Assembly (NCBI GenBank): GCA_017937095.1
Contig: JAGBEG010000014.1
Coordinates: 1-64,000, forward strand
DNA: 64,000 bases
Source: Roseburia sp.
Lineage (GTDB): Bacteria > Bacillota > Clostridia > Lachnospirales > Lachnospiraceae
Reading direction: 5' to 3'
Part shown: one piece after another, positions 27,348 through 36,124 of the stretch
Layout: each line of letters opens with the position of its first letter
Numbering within the stretch: position 1 is the first letter of the stretch
The notes under the pieces: model-generated
What the model was told of the DNA's origin: nothing
Database searches by the model: none
Seen by the model: the letters and a program-made list of their open reading frames with translations, nothing else
Program-made: the position numbers and the translations under genes

Positions 27348-28667
27348 TCATCTTCCCTGCCGTACCTCATCCCGCAGCAGCCAGATACAGATCAGGTTCG
27401 GAATTGCCATAAGGGAATTTAGCAGATCCGAAATTCCCCAGACCAGATTCATCGTCATGACTGCGCCAAGGTAAGTAAAGAACATATAGAGCACCTGATA
27501 GACACGGACGCCCTTCTCGCCCCACAGATACCGCACGGCGCAGCTTCCGTACACGTTCCAGCCGATGATCGTGGCAAACGCAAACAGCGCCAGGGAAATC
27601 GAAAGAATCATTCCGCCGCCAAACGGAAGTTCCCGAAACGCCACAAAGCACATCGCATCCGGCTTAACCGCCCGGTATGCATCGGGGTGCGCAAGCATAC
27701 TGCTGACCGCCGCAATCCCTGTGATGGCGCACAGCACCACCGTATCCCAGAACGGTCCTGTCATAGAGATCAGTCCCTGCCTGTGCGCATCCACATTTCC
27801 CGCCGTGGACGCAGCCATCGGGATCGAACCAAGCCCCGCCTCATTTGTAAAAAGCCCCCGGGAAATCCCCGTTCGCATTCCAAGCAGCACCGCTCCCCCC
27901 GCAACGCCCCCCGCCGCCGCGCGCGGCGCAAACGCCATTCCTACAATCGTCTGCACCGCCTCCGGAAGAAACGCATAATTTTTGATAATAATGTAGAGAC
28001 ATCCGCACAGATAAAGCACGCTCATACACGGCACGAGCCACGTACATACCTTTGCGATCTGCCGGTTTCCCCCGATGATGATAAGCCCTGCAAGCACGCC
28101 AACGACGATGCCGATGAGATGCGGGGAAACGGAAATCTGCTGCTCGACCGCCATACGTATAGAATATGACTGTACGCTGCTTCCGATTCCAAAGGACGCC
28201 AGAAACGTAAAGAGGGCAAACGCCACCGCCAGACCCCTTTTTCCAAGACGATGCTCCAGCACATACATCGGTCCGCCGCAGTAGGTGCCGTCGGGCTGTC
28301 TGACCCTGTATTTCACGGAGAGGAAGCACTCTGCATAGCAGGTCGCGATTCCAAAGATTCCCGTCACCCAGCACCAGAATACCGCCCCCGGTCCGCCGAT
28401 GGCGATCGCTGTGGAAATGCCGACAATATTTCCCGTGCCGATCGTCGCCGCAAGCGCCGTTGCAAGCGCCGAATACGGCGTTACCGCATCCTTCCCCTTC
28501 TCCTGCCCGGCGCCTGCCACGGAAAGCCTGATTCCCTCCGGGATTTTGCGCTGAATAAAGCGCAGATGCCATGTAAAATAAAGATGCGTTCCGAACAGAA
28601 GAAAAATCATCGGAAAGCTCCATAAATATTCCTGAAAGGTGGTTACAATGTACTGCAGCGCCTCCAT
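27348..28667 (-). CDS. alanine/glycine:cation symporter (AGCS family)
   Basis: The 439-residue transporter has about eleven TM helices and the AGCS signatures: ATALAATIGTGNIVG near residues 70-85, GPGAVFWCW near 95, and the TNEAGLGS segment near 280. It takes up alanine or glycine with sodium. The first ATG (28667) lies directly after the T-run of a hairpin and has no ribosome site. An ATG at 28610 (residue 20) has GGAG seven bases upstream and is a plausible real start. It is downstream of the cytidylate-kinase-like gene. Confidence 0.92.
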   Translation of the reverse strand: MEALQYIVTTFQEYLWSFPMIFLLFGTHLYFTWHLRFIQRKIPEGIRLSVAGAGQEKGKDAVTPYSALATALAATIGTGNIVGISTAIAIGGPGAVFWCWVTGIFGIATCYAECFLSVKYRVRQPDGTYCGGPMYVLEHRLGKRGLAVAFALFTFLASFGIGSSVQSYSIRMAVEQQISVSPHLIGIVVGVLAGLIIIGGNRQIAKVCTWLVPCMSVLYLCGCLYIIIKNYAFLPEAVQTIVGMAFAPRAAAGGVAGGAVLLGMRTGISRGLFTNEAGLGSIPMAASTAGNVDAHRQGLISMTGPFWDTVVLCAITGIAAVSSMLAHPDAYRAVKPDAMCFVAFRELPFGGGMILSISLALFAFATIIGWNVYGSCAVRYLWGEKGVRVYQVLYMFFTYLGAVMTMNLVWGISDLLNSLMAIPNLICIWLLRDEVRQGR

Positions 28668-28715
28668 AAAAAATCCCCATACACTTCACAGCTTATCTGT
28701 AAAGTATATGGGGAT
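28668..28715 (-). terminator. terminator hairpin abutting the AGCS start codon
   Basis: On the minus strand ATCCCCATATACTT (28715-28702) pairs with AAGTGTATGGGGAT (28686-28673), followed by T6 ending at 28668. The AGCS ATG is the very next codon. It may simply terminate the upstream kinase-like transcript, or act as an attenuator. The rest of the 28668-28793 gap shows no known riboswitch core. Confidence 0.8.
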
Positions 28716-28793
28716 GCGTTATGATGCATGACTTCGTATTCTGCTGCCTGCGCGGCGCTGCCGCCTTCGCCTGACGCTGTTTCGCACGCGGCG

Positions 28794-29396
28794 CTACTGC
28801 ACGAGGCGCGCGACCGCCTTCACAAGCTCCGGTATCTCGGCATTGGAGGTGTTGATGCACAGATCGTAATTGAGACGTTCTCCCCAGGTCTGCCCGGTAA
28901 AGAACTGGTAATACCTTCCTCTGCGCTTATCCACATCCTGAATGTGGCGCTTTAACTCCTTATCCGTGAAATGCTCATTCTCCGGCGCACGCTTTCTGCA
29001 CCGGTCCATCTTATGCTCCATCTGTGCATAGATGAACAGGCGGAACGGGTTCTTCTCACGCAGGATATAGTCTGCGCTTCTGCCGACGATCACGCAGTCC
29101 GACTGCTCCGCCAGCTCCTGAATCAAGAGACTCTGTTCACGGTAAATCGCATTGTTCTGCTCCACGATTGGGTCCACGCCCATATAAAAGCTTCTCCCAA
29201 TCGTAATCGGAAGCAGCGCGGACGGTCCGTTCTCCATAACGTGCTGCACATAGCCTTCCGCAAGCTTTGTCCTCTCTGCAATCTTCGTGATGATTTCGTT
29301 GTCATAGTAAGCAATCCCAAGCTCATCCGCAAGACGCTTTCCAAGCTCGCGTCCTCCGCTGCCAAATTCTCGTCCGATCGTGATAATCTTCGCCAT
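28794..29396 (-). CDS. cytidylate kinase-like family protein
   Basis: The 200-residue protein belongs to the AAA_26-like "cytidylate kinase-like" group common in Clostridia. The P-loop region is GREFGSGGRELG (about 8-19). A LID-like basic segment lies near residues 130-150 (RCRKRAP...). These proteins differ from the true CMP kinase Cmk and their substrate is not settled. A single-gene unit with a good start (GGAG upstream), followed by the hairpin before the AGCS gene. Confidence 0.85.
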   Translation of the reverse strand: MAKIITIGREFGSGGRELGKRLADELGIAYYDNEIITKIAERTKLAEGYVQHVMENGPSALLPITIGRSFYMGVDPIVEQNNAIYREQSLLIQELAEQSDCVIVGRSADYILREKNPFRLFIYAQMEHKMDRCRKRAPENEHFTDKELKRHIQDVDKRRGRYYQFFTGQTWGERLNYDLCINTSNAEIPELVKAVARLVQ

Positions 29397-29505
29397 ATCT
29401 ATCTCCTTTTCCCTGTCGGGTTCTTCGTATTCTTCTACATAACCAGAATACCATTTTTCAGCGGCGGGCGCAACTGTCTTGCGCTGTCTGTGAATTGTCC
29501 GTAAT

Positions 29506-32235
29506 CTACTCCCGGTTCTTTAACACCTCCGCCGGAAGCACACGGCGGAGCCTTGCGACCAGAAAACGGTTGATGACAAAATACAGCACAAGGATTGAAA
29601 CATAGATTCCCACATAAAGCTGCCAAGGAAACGCAAGGTTCATTCCGCAGGCGATATTGGCGATCATGACCGGGTACATCGCGTCCATCACAAGCTTGGA
29701 GAGCGGAATACAGATTGCCGCACCGACCGCCACAATGAAAAAGTTGCCGCTTAGATACAGCTTTTTGATTTCCTTCATCCGGTAACCGAAAATCTTGATT
29801 AAGGATATGCCAAACGCGGAGCGGTCGATCATCACCTTCATCATCAGATACATGACAATGCAGAAAATCAATGCGGACATTACCGTCATCATGGACACCA
29901 TCGGCATCATCAGATTCACAAAGATGTCCGCCGACTCCTCAATCTGCGCACGTGTCGTCACTGCGTAGAGTCTGCCGGACGGAACAGGAAGTTCTTCGTC
30001 CGAGAAGACGACGTTATAGTAATCGTCTGCCACGCCAAACAGCTCCCGCATACTGTCAATGTCCATGAACGCGTACAGACCCGCTGCGTACTGTGTGATT
30101 CCGTCCACAGTAAACGCGTAATCCACATTTTCTTCCTCGTCTGTCAGTATGATCTTATCGCCCACGCCAAGTCGGTATTTCTGCGCAGCCGCGGAGGAGA
30201 GGATCACACGGTTCTTTCCCTCCGTGACCTCTGCGTCAAAATACGGATTATCCTCATCGATTCCAAGCAGCGTCACATCCAGATTGTACCCAAGCGTCTC
30301 GCGCTTTAAGCCCATGGCAAAGCACGCCGTGCCGCCTTCCGGCGCTTCCTCCATCGGGTATTTGAAGGTATACATATATTCATACTTCGTATCCGCCTTG
30401 TTCTCCTCGCTGATATGGCTGCACAGTATATAGCAGTTGATGCCGAGCATGGCAATCAATAGCGAAATGAACATGCCAAACACCACGGTGCAGCCGCAGC
30501 GGAGTTCCCGCAGCATCTGCCGGATGCGAAAACGCCCTACAAAGTCCATATTTCCAAGCTCCACCGTACGGATCCTGCTGCTCTTCGCTTCCCCCTTGAT
30601 CAAAGAGAGTACCGGGCGTTCCAGCTTCTTTCGAATGACGAGCCAGTTCACGAGCACAGCCGCAGCCGTCGGCATGAGAAGTCCGTACACGAGCAGATAC
30701 GGCGCGCAGACCACATCGATTTCCGGAAAAGAAAAATAATCGTAGCAGTCACCCATCTGCACCCTCACGCCCGCCGGTGAAAATCCGATGGCAGTGCCGA
30801 TCACGCTGGAGACAGCGGTGACAATGACTGGCAGCGTCAGATAATGGCGCAGCAGATCGCTCTTTTTTACGCCGAGCGCATACAGCGCACCGATGACGCC
30901 GCTCTCCTTCTCTATGCCGTGCACGACAAAAACGGAAATTACGTAGGTGAACAGCACCATAATAATCACGCCTGCAATCAATCCCCCGACCTTGTTGATG
31001 ATCTGATCGTTTCCTACAGCGCCGATTCTCGGATTATCCTCCGCCGTAAGGAAACGCGTCAGATTGCTCAGTTCCACATCGAAATACTGATCCAGCAGTT
31101 CATCGGTGCTCTCCTTTAATTCCTCTACGCCGTCCGAAAGTTCTGCGGCTCCGTCCGCGGCAGTTGTGACACCGTCCGTGTATTCCTCCACACCTTTTTT
31201 ATAGGAAGAAAGAGCATTCAGTTGTTCTTCTATCGAAATCAGCTTCAGTTTGAAGATTGCATTGTCCGTCGATGCTTTCAGCCGTGACAATTCTTCCCTG
31301 AAATTCTCCTCCGTCAGCTCCTCCGTCAGTCCGTATCCCTTAAGTCCGTCGGACGCCTCCTTTAAGTATGCCTCAAACACCGCCGCCGCGCCGCCGTTTA
31401 CGTCATCCTCATACTCCGAAAGCTCGCCCAGACCGTCCGAGAGCTCCATGGCGCCGTCATACAGTTCATCGATTCCGTCTTTTAGTTCTTCCTTTTTGCC
31501 TCCGGTCTCCTCCCAGTATTCCTTAAAATAAATGTCATCGACCGCTGCGGCATCCACCGTGATGTCCTTTAACGCAGCCTTCAGCTCATCCTGCTCCATG
31601 CCGTCATTCAGCAGATACGCGTAGGTATATTCCTCCGCCTTTGTGCTTTTTCCTCCCTGCTTTAGGGCGTCATACGCGTCCGCCGTCACAAACGCAAGCC
31701 CGAACCCTGTACTGTCTACCGTACTGTCCGAAAGCTCCTTAAACGGCGCCTCATAATCCGGCACACAGCCGATTCCGGTAATCGTAAAGCGCTCCCCTCC
31801 GATAACAATTTCATCCCCGACGCCAAGTCCATGCTCCGCGCAGTAACGCTTTTCCAGCACGACCTCGCCGCTCTTTTTTGCGGGAGCGCCCCGCTCTACC
31901 GCCGCAAGGTTGATTTCCCGACGGTTCTTAAAGATGCGGAGCGTGCTGCGATCCTCCTGCAAAAAATCGAGGTAAAACTGCTCTTCCAGCGTAACGCCTT
32001 CGTCTGTGAGTTCTTCCTTCTGCGCATCGGTAAGCGGCACGAATACCGTAAACTCGCCGTCCTCGACATGCCCTGCTTTCGCTGCCGCCTCCCCTCCGGT
32101 AATCACAGTATCTGCCGCGCCGATCAGCCCGATTACCACATACATGCACAGGATAATCAAAAATCCAAGCGCAAGATAGCGGAACAGATTTTCCCGCAGC
32201 TCGCGGGGTACTCTTTTTCTCAATATTTTCTGCAT
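29506..32235 (-). CDS. FtsX-type ABC transporter permease
   Basis: The 909-residue permease has a first TM near residues 20-42. A large extracytoplasmic domain (about 45-430) follows, including a helical, coiled-coil-like part at 240-400. Three TMs belong to the first FtsX core (about 430-550); then comes a second ectodomain, and three final TMs end it (about 780-900). This is the MacB/FtsX design, which moves substrates by mechanical transmission rather than through a channel. It is co-transcribed with the ATPase 13 bp upstream. The TetR regulator upstream probably controls both. Confidence 0.9.
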   Translation of the reverse strand: MQKILRKRVPRELRENLFRYLALGFLIILCMYVVIGLIGAADTVITGGEAAAKAGHVEDGEFTVFVPLTDAQKEELTDEGVTLEEQFYLDFLQEDRSTLRIFKNRREINLAAVERGAPAKKSGEVVLEKRYCAEHGLGVGDEIVIGGERFTITGIGCVPDYEAPFKELSDSTVDSTGFGLAFVTADAYDALKQGGKSTKAEEYTYAYLLNDGMEQDELKAALKDITVDAAAVDDIYFKEYWEETGGKKEELKDGIDELYDGAMELSDGLGELSEYEDDVNGGAAAVFEAYLKEASDGLKGYGLTEELTEENFREELSRLKASTDNAIFKLKLISIEEQLNALSSYKKGVEEYTDGVTTAADGAAELSDGVEELKESTDELLDQYFDVELSNLTRFLTAEDNPRIGAVGNDQIINKVGGLIAGVIIMVLFTYVISVFVVHGIEKESGVIGALYALGVKKSDLLRHYLTLPVIVTAVSSVIGTAIGFSPAGVRVQMGDCYDYFSFPEIDVVCAPYLLVYGLLMPTAAAVLVNWLVIRKKLERPVLSLIKGEAKSSRIRTVELGNMDFVGRFRIRQMLRELRCGCTVVFGMFISLLIAMLGINCYILCSHISEENKADTKYEYMYTFKYPMEEAPEGGTACFAMGLKRETLGYNLDVTLLGIDEDNPYFDAEVTEGKNRVILSSAAAQKYRLGVGDKIILTDEEENVDYAFTVDGITQYAAGLYAFMDIDSMRELFGVADDYYNVVFSDEELPVPSGRLYAVTTRAQIEESADIFVNLMMPMVSMMTVMSALIFCIVMYLMMKVMIDRSAFGISLIKIFGYRMKEIKKLYLSGNFFIVAVGAAICIPLSKLVMDAMYPVMIANIACGMNLAFPWQLYVGIYVSILVLYFVINRFLVARLRRVLPAEVLKNRE

Positions 32236-32248
32236 AGTAAACTCCTCC

Positions 32249-32950
32249 CTACAGGTCTTCCAGTTCCGCCGCAGACACCCGCACCTCGTTGTCGTACTCT
32301 TTGCTGATCTGCCCGTCCTTGATGCGTATCACCTTATGTACCATATTTTTGATAGAGTTGTTGTGCGTGACAATTAACATCGTCGTCCCGTACTTTGCAT
32401 TGATCTGCTCGAGCAGCACCAGAATATCGCGCGAAGTCTTCGAATCCAGCGCTCCGGTCGGCTCGTCGCATAACAGAAGCTTCGGATTCTTGATCAGGGC
32501 ACGCGCAATCGCGCAGCGCTGCTGCTGTCCGCCCGAAAGCTGCGTCGGGAACTTATTCTGATGCTCCGTCAGCCCGAGTGTCTCAAGCAGTTCCTCCATG
32601 TCAAGCGGCTCTTCCGTGAGAAATTCGCAGACCTGGATATTCTCCTTCACCGTCAGATTCGGCACAAGATTGTAGAACTGAAAGATAAATCCCAGATTAT
32701 CTCTCCTGTAGTCTGCCAGCGCATCCTGACTTAAGCCCGCGATTTCCTTCCCGTCCACCATAATCGAGCCGGAATCGATCGTATCAAGACCCCCGATACA
32801 GTTTAAAAGCGTCGATTTGCCGGAACCGCTCGTTCCCTGAATGACACACATCTTTCCCTGCTCGACGCCCGTACTGATTCCCTTTAGCACCTGTACATAG
32901 CCCTCTCCGTTTCCGTAGCTTTTTTTCAGATTCTTTACCTCAACATACAT
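32249..32950 (-). CDS. ABC transporter ATPase, MacB/LolD type
   Basis: An ATPase of about 233 residues with Walker A GTSGSGKST, signature LSGGQQQR and Walker B LLLCDEPTGALD, the FtsX-partner type. I chose the Met at 32950, with GGAG eight bases upstream. The open frame continues upstream through a purine-rich, repetitive leader to 33058, giving 36 low-complexity Glu/Arg/Lys residues that I think are untranslated. It is the first gene of the ABC operon; a TetR-type palindrome at 33061-33077 precedes it. Confidence 0.92.
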   Translation of the reverse strand: MYVEVKNLKKSYGNGEGYVQVLKGISTGVEQGKMCVIQGTSGSGKSTLLNCIGGLDTIDSGSIMVDGKEIAGLSQDALADYRRDNLGFIFQFYNLVPNLTVKENIQVCEFLTEEPLDMEELLETLGLTEHQNKFPTQLSGGQQQRCAIARALIKNPKLLLCDEPTGALDSKTSRDILVLLEQINAKYGTTMLIVTHNNSIKNMVHKVIRIKDGQISKEYDNEVRVSAAELEDL

Positions 32951-33060
32951 ATCCTCTGCTCCTCTCTGCGCTTTGCTCTCTGCTCTTTGCTCTTTCCTCT
33001 CTGCTCCTTGTTCTCTTCTCTCTGATTCCTGCTTTCTTTTATTGAAAATGATTCTCATTT

Positions 33061-33077
33061 ACATAACAGTGTTATGT
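33061..33077. promoter_or_regulatory. TetR operator upstream of the ABC operon
   Basis: A perfect 17-bp palindrome, ACATAACA-G-TGTTATGT, lies 111 bp before the ATPase start. It shares the ACATAAC/GTTATGT half-sites with the double site before the TetR gene. Confidence 0.75.
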
Positions 33078-33140
33078 TGAAGGGCTTATAGTGGGGAGCA
33101 CATATCCTGTCATGCTCCCCGTATCTTTCCGTCCGGCATC

Positions 33141-33800
33141 CTATGCTTTCTCCTTCGGTTCTCCGGCGATTTCTGGCAGATTCGGCACAATCCCGAACAT
33201 TCCGTACCATCCCATCACCATGTAGCGAACCGCCTGCTTCATGTAGCGCACTGCCTCATCCTCCGTCTCAATGTGCGTAATCATGTAAACAAAAATATCC
33301 GTCTGCATATGCGCAATCCAGTGAATCGTCTCCTCCTCCATGCGCATTCCCGGAAACCGGTCTGCATATGCCCCCGCAAGCGTATGGTAATGGCGGTCGC
33401 TGATCTCCACAATGGCATCCACCGCATTCTCAAGGGACGAGCCCTGCGCCTTTGTGATAAGAAGCAGAAATTCCTCGCGGTACAGATACAGCTCGTGTAT
33501 GACCTCAAATGACGCCTCATAGTCATCTGAAAAGTCCTGCGTAAGGAACGCTCCCTCGTCCGCCATCTGTCTCTCCTGCGTAAAATGCTCACTCATAATC
33601 TTATGGATGCGCGCAAGCGGTTCACGGACAAGCGAGACAAACAAATCGTCCTTGTCCTTGAAAAAGAAGTAAAGCGCCCCTGTCGTAACGCCTGCATTTT
33701 TACAGATATTCCGCAGAGAAGCTTTCATAAAACCTTTTTCGGAAAATTCCTTTTTCGCGCTGCAAAGCAGCTTCTCTCTGGTCTCCCGCTCGTCCTTCAT
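33141..33800 (-). CDS. TetR/AcrR-family regulator
   Basis: The 219-residue regulator has a TetR helix-turn-helix (about 8-55; GFMKASLRNICKNAGVTTGALYFFFKDK covers the recognition region) and a C-terminal ligand domain. It lies directly upstream of the FtsX-type ABC operon. Palindromes of one type precede both, so it probably represses itself and the transporter until a ligand, perhaps an antimicrobial or lipid, is bound. GGAGG lies close to the ATG. Confidence 0.92.
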   Translation of the reverse strand: MKDERETREKLLCSAKKEFSEKGFMKASLRNICKNAGVTTGALYFFFKDKDDLFVSLVREPLARIHKIMSEHFTQERQMADEGAFLTQDFSDDYEASFEVIHELYLYREEFLLLITKAQGSSLENAVDAIVEISDRHYHTLAGAYADRFPGMRMEEETIHWIAHMQTDIFVYMITHIETEDEAVRYMKQAVRYMVMGWYGMFGIVPNLPEIAGEPKEKA

Positions 33801-33898
33801 ATCTCCTCCGTCACCTCATGCCCGGTCGGTCTGCCTTTGCTCATACGTTTGCCCTTGCTCCTGCCTTTGCCTATGCCCGTACGTTTATCCTTACGCAA

Positions 33899-33933
33899 AC
33901 ATAACGTTGTTATGCTTGATAACAACGTTATGT
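33899..33933. promoter_or_regulatory. double TetR operator upstream of the tetR-type gene
   Basis: ACATAACGTTGTTAT and ATAACAACGTTATGT form a perfect 15-bp inverted repeat around GCTTG. It can be read as two adjacent 17-bp sites of the form ATAAC-N3-GTTAT, with centres 18 bp apart. It lies 99 bp upstream of the start. The stretch between it and the gene has imperfect GCCTTTGC repeats. Confidence 0.8.
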
Positions 33934-34039
33934 TAGCTCATTCTAACTCATTTGTCAAGCACTTTCGGAAAACTCCGTGCCGGAAGCCCCGGCGTCACGC
34001 GCAGTAAGCATTTCCGAAAGTCCCGGCTGCTGTCTCTTT

Positions 34040-34801
34040 CTATGAATTGGCGCAGCTATGCTCTCCGCAGGAATGTCCGTCTCCGTGCCCGTGGTGGTCA
34101 CAGTGTACGTTGGGGTCAAAGCCGAGATTTCCTGCAAGATACGCCTGCACTGCCTCGTCTGCGCTGCCTGCGACGCCGCCGTAAAGCCTGATGCCCGCCT
34201 GCGCCAGCGCTGCCTGCGCGCCGCCTCCGATTCCTCCGCAGATCAGCGCGTCCACGCCTGCGTTCGTAAGAAAACCAGCCAGTGCGCCGTGTCCCTGTCC
34301 GTTCGTATCTACAATCTGCTCTCCCGTAATCTGTCCGTCTTCAATGTCATAGAGCTTGAACTGCTCCGTATGCCCAAAATGCTGGAATATGTTTCCGTCC
34401 TCGTAAGTAACTGCAATTCTCATCTGTTCTGCTCCTTTCTCCCGCACAGCGCATTCTAAAACCGTGCCGTGCGCCTTCCTGCAATTTTTCTGACAATAAC
34501 AGACTGCCGAACCGTCACAGAGCCGGTAGTTGCCGCCTGTAATCACAAGCGGTCTGCCGTTTACGATGCAGTCGGCGAGCTTATGCCGCGCCGCCTCGTA
34601 AATCTCGGTCACGGTCGTCCGCGAAATATCCATGCGCTTCGCGCACTGCTCGTGTGTCAGCAGCTCCAGATCGATCAGACGGATCACCTCATATTCATCC
34701 AGTGTCAGTACAATCTGCGGCTCGCCGGAAATCCCTTCCGGACAAAAGCTGTCATACGCCGGTTCTGTACATATTCTTCTGCATCTGCTCGGTCTCGCCA
34801 T
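34040..34801 (-). CDS. DUF134-NifX/NifB domain fusion, metal-binding tail
   Basis: The protein of about 253 residues has an N-terminal DUF134 domain (about 1-95) with a predicted helix-turn-helix (CAKRMDISRTTVTEI). A Cys linker (CYCQKNC) and a dinitrogenase iron-molybdenum cofactor family (NifX/NifB-type) domain (about 125-235) follow. The tail is rich in His and Cys (HCDHHGHGDGHSCGEHSC). Such fusions occur in anaerobes without nitrogenase; the role is thought to involve metal or cluster handling but is unproven. The Met at 34801 has GGAGG seven bases upstream. Confidence 0.85.
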   Translation of the reverse strand: MARPSRCRRICTEPAYDSFCPEGISGEPQIVLTLDEYEVIRLIDLELLTHEQCAKRMDISRTTVTEIYEAARHKLADCIVNGRPLVITGGNYRLCDGSAVCYCQKNCRKAHGTVLECAVREKGAEQMRIAVTYEDGNIFQHFGHTEQFKLYDIEDGQITGEQIVDTNGQGHGALAGFLTNAGVDALICGGIGGGAQAALAQAGIRLYGGVAGSADEAVQAYLAGNLGFDPNVHCDHHGHGDGHSCGEHSCANS

Positions 34802-34902
34802 ATCGCCGCCTCCGTTTCCGTTATATGTCGGAAACATTGTAGCATAGATAAGAAAGAAACGCAAGCCCCACCGGGAATATGCTTACCTCCTCTGGTCTCA
34901 TG

Positions 34903-35406
34903 TCAAAGTACCTCCTTTTTTATCTGCGCAAGCCATGCGTCTATGTTCTTATCCGAAGTTACCAGTTCCGCGCCGCCCGTGGAGTCGAACTGTATCGCCA
35001 TCTCATGCGAAATGACCGCTCCTTTGCATATGCTCTTAATGTCGCTCATCACGTGGCCCGGCCATCCTCCATGCGTCTGAAACGGGATGATTTCCTTACC
35101 GTTCCAATCATAAGCTTTCAAAAAGGATAAAACTGCGGGCGCCATGGTATACCACCAGGTAGGCGTTCCTACGGCAATCACATCATAGTCTGCCGGATTT
35201 AAGGTCAGCGCTTCCAGTTCCGGCTGATACCCGCGGTTCACCTCGCGCTGTCCCTGATCTACGATCTCATTATAAGAGCCTGTATATGGCTTTACCGTCT
35301 CAATCCGGACAATATCCGCATCTGTGGCTTTCTGCATCCGCTCTGCAATCCGTCTGGTATTCCCATTTGATATCGAATAATATACAATCAGCATTTTCTT
35401 TTTCAT
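34903..35406 (-). CDS. flavodoxin-like protein, cytoplasmic (A)
   Basis: A flavodoxin-fold protein of about 167 residues. The FMN phosphate loop is near the N-terminus (YYSISNGNTRRIA, after MLIVY). The second loop is in the GTPTWWYTMAP segment (about 82-92), and the QTHGGWPGH region binds the ring. No signal peptide. It is the "flavodoxin-like, NAD(P)H-dependent oxidoreductase-type" group that works in stress and quinone reduction. The Met at 35406 follows AAGGAG by ten bases. A second flavodoxin lies 72 bp upstream in the same direction. Confidence 0.88.
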   Translation of the reverse strand: MKKKMLIVYYSISNGNTRRIAERMQKATDADIVRIETVKPYTGSYNEIVDQGQREVNRGYQPELEALTLNPADYDVIAVGTPTWWYTMAPAVLSFLKAYDWNGKEIIPFQTHGGWPGHVMSDIKSICKGAVISHEMAIQFDSTGGAELVTSDKNIDAWLAQIKKEVL

Positions 35407-35478
35407 TCTTTTCACACTCCTTACGCCTGCGGCTTTCATGCTCCGTAAAAATTCGTCATTGCCGTTATCTTCCTCTTC

Positions 35479-36006
35479 TTACTGCATATTGACGCTTGAA
35501 AATTCTTCCAGCCATCTTCGTATCTCCGGTTCCGAATGCCGGATGCTCCCTCCGCAAAGCGCCAGTCCTTTCTTTACCTTGGCATCGGGACATAACCGCC
35601 GGATATCCGATTCGCTGCGCCCCATCCCGCTGCCCTCATGCGTACAAAACGGGAGTATGGTCTTTCCGGAGAAATCGAAGTGCTCCAGAAATGTGAATAC
35701 CGCCATCGGCATCGTTCCCCAATAGTTTGGATAACCCAGATATACCGTATCGTATCCGTCTAAGCTTTCCGGATAGGTCTCTAGTTCCGGTCTTGCGTCG
35801 CGCCGCTGGTCCGCCTGCGCCTGCGCAATACATTCGTTGTAGTCTCTGGAATATTCCTGCACAGGCTGCATCTTAAAGATCTCTGCGCCTGTCAGTTTCT
35901 GAATCATATTCGCCGCGACCTCCGTATTGCCGACGGTCAGATTCTTAATCGCACCGCTCACATAGTTCTCATCCCTGCGTGAAAAATATACAATGATTGC
36001 CGCCAT
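35479..36006 (-). CDS. flavodoxin-like protein, cytoplasmic (B)
   Basis: A flavodoxin-fold protein of about 175 residues. It has the N-terminal phosphate loop in variant form (YFSRRDENYVSGAIKNL), the GYPNYWGTMP loop (about 88-97) and the CTHEGSGMGRSESD segment near 125. The start at 36006 has AAAGGAG eight bases upstream. It is divergent from a LysR gene; an 11-bp palindrome between them probably controls both. Confidence 0.88.
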   Translation of the reverse strand: MAAIIVYFSRRDENYVSGAIKNLTVGNTEVAANMIQKLTGAEIFKMQPVQEYSRDYNECIAQAQADQRRDARPELETYPESLDGYDTVYLGYPNYWGTMPMAVFTFLEHFDFSGKTILPFCTHEGSGMGRSESDIRRLCPDAKVKKGLALCGGSIRHSEPEIRRWLEEFSSVNMQ

Positions 36007-36054
36007 ATACCAAGCTCCTTTCCTGTTACTGCCCATATTATAAGCCCCGTGCGC

Positions 36055-36108
36055 TTGACAGAGAATCTCCGATTTGTTATCATCGTATATACCAAAAGTA
36101 TATACGAT
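36055..36108 (+). promoter_or_regulatory. LysR promoter with overlapping perfect palindrome
   Basis: TTGACA (36055-36060), a 17-bp spacer and TATCAT (36078-36083) make the plus-strand promoter. ATCGTATATAC-CAAAA-GTATATACGAT (36082-36108), a perfect 11-bp inverted repeat, covers the expected start site. It probably serves for autoregulation and for the divergent flavodoxin gene. Confidence 0.75.
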
Positions 36109-36124
36109 ACAGGAGGCGGTTTCC

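Noticed and set aside
27841-28689. Alternative minus-strand frame overlapping the AGCS gene
   Set aside because: The product is Cys/Arg/His-rich with no domain, while the other frame gives a complete transporter.
28668-28793. Glycine riboswitch upstream of the AGCS symporter
   Set aside because: Glycine riboswitches often control such genes, but the conserved core was not found here, only a terminator hairpin.
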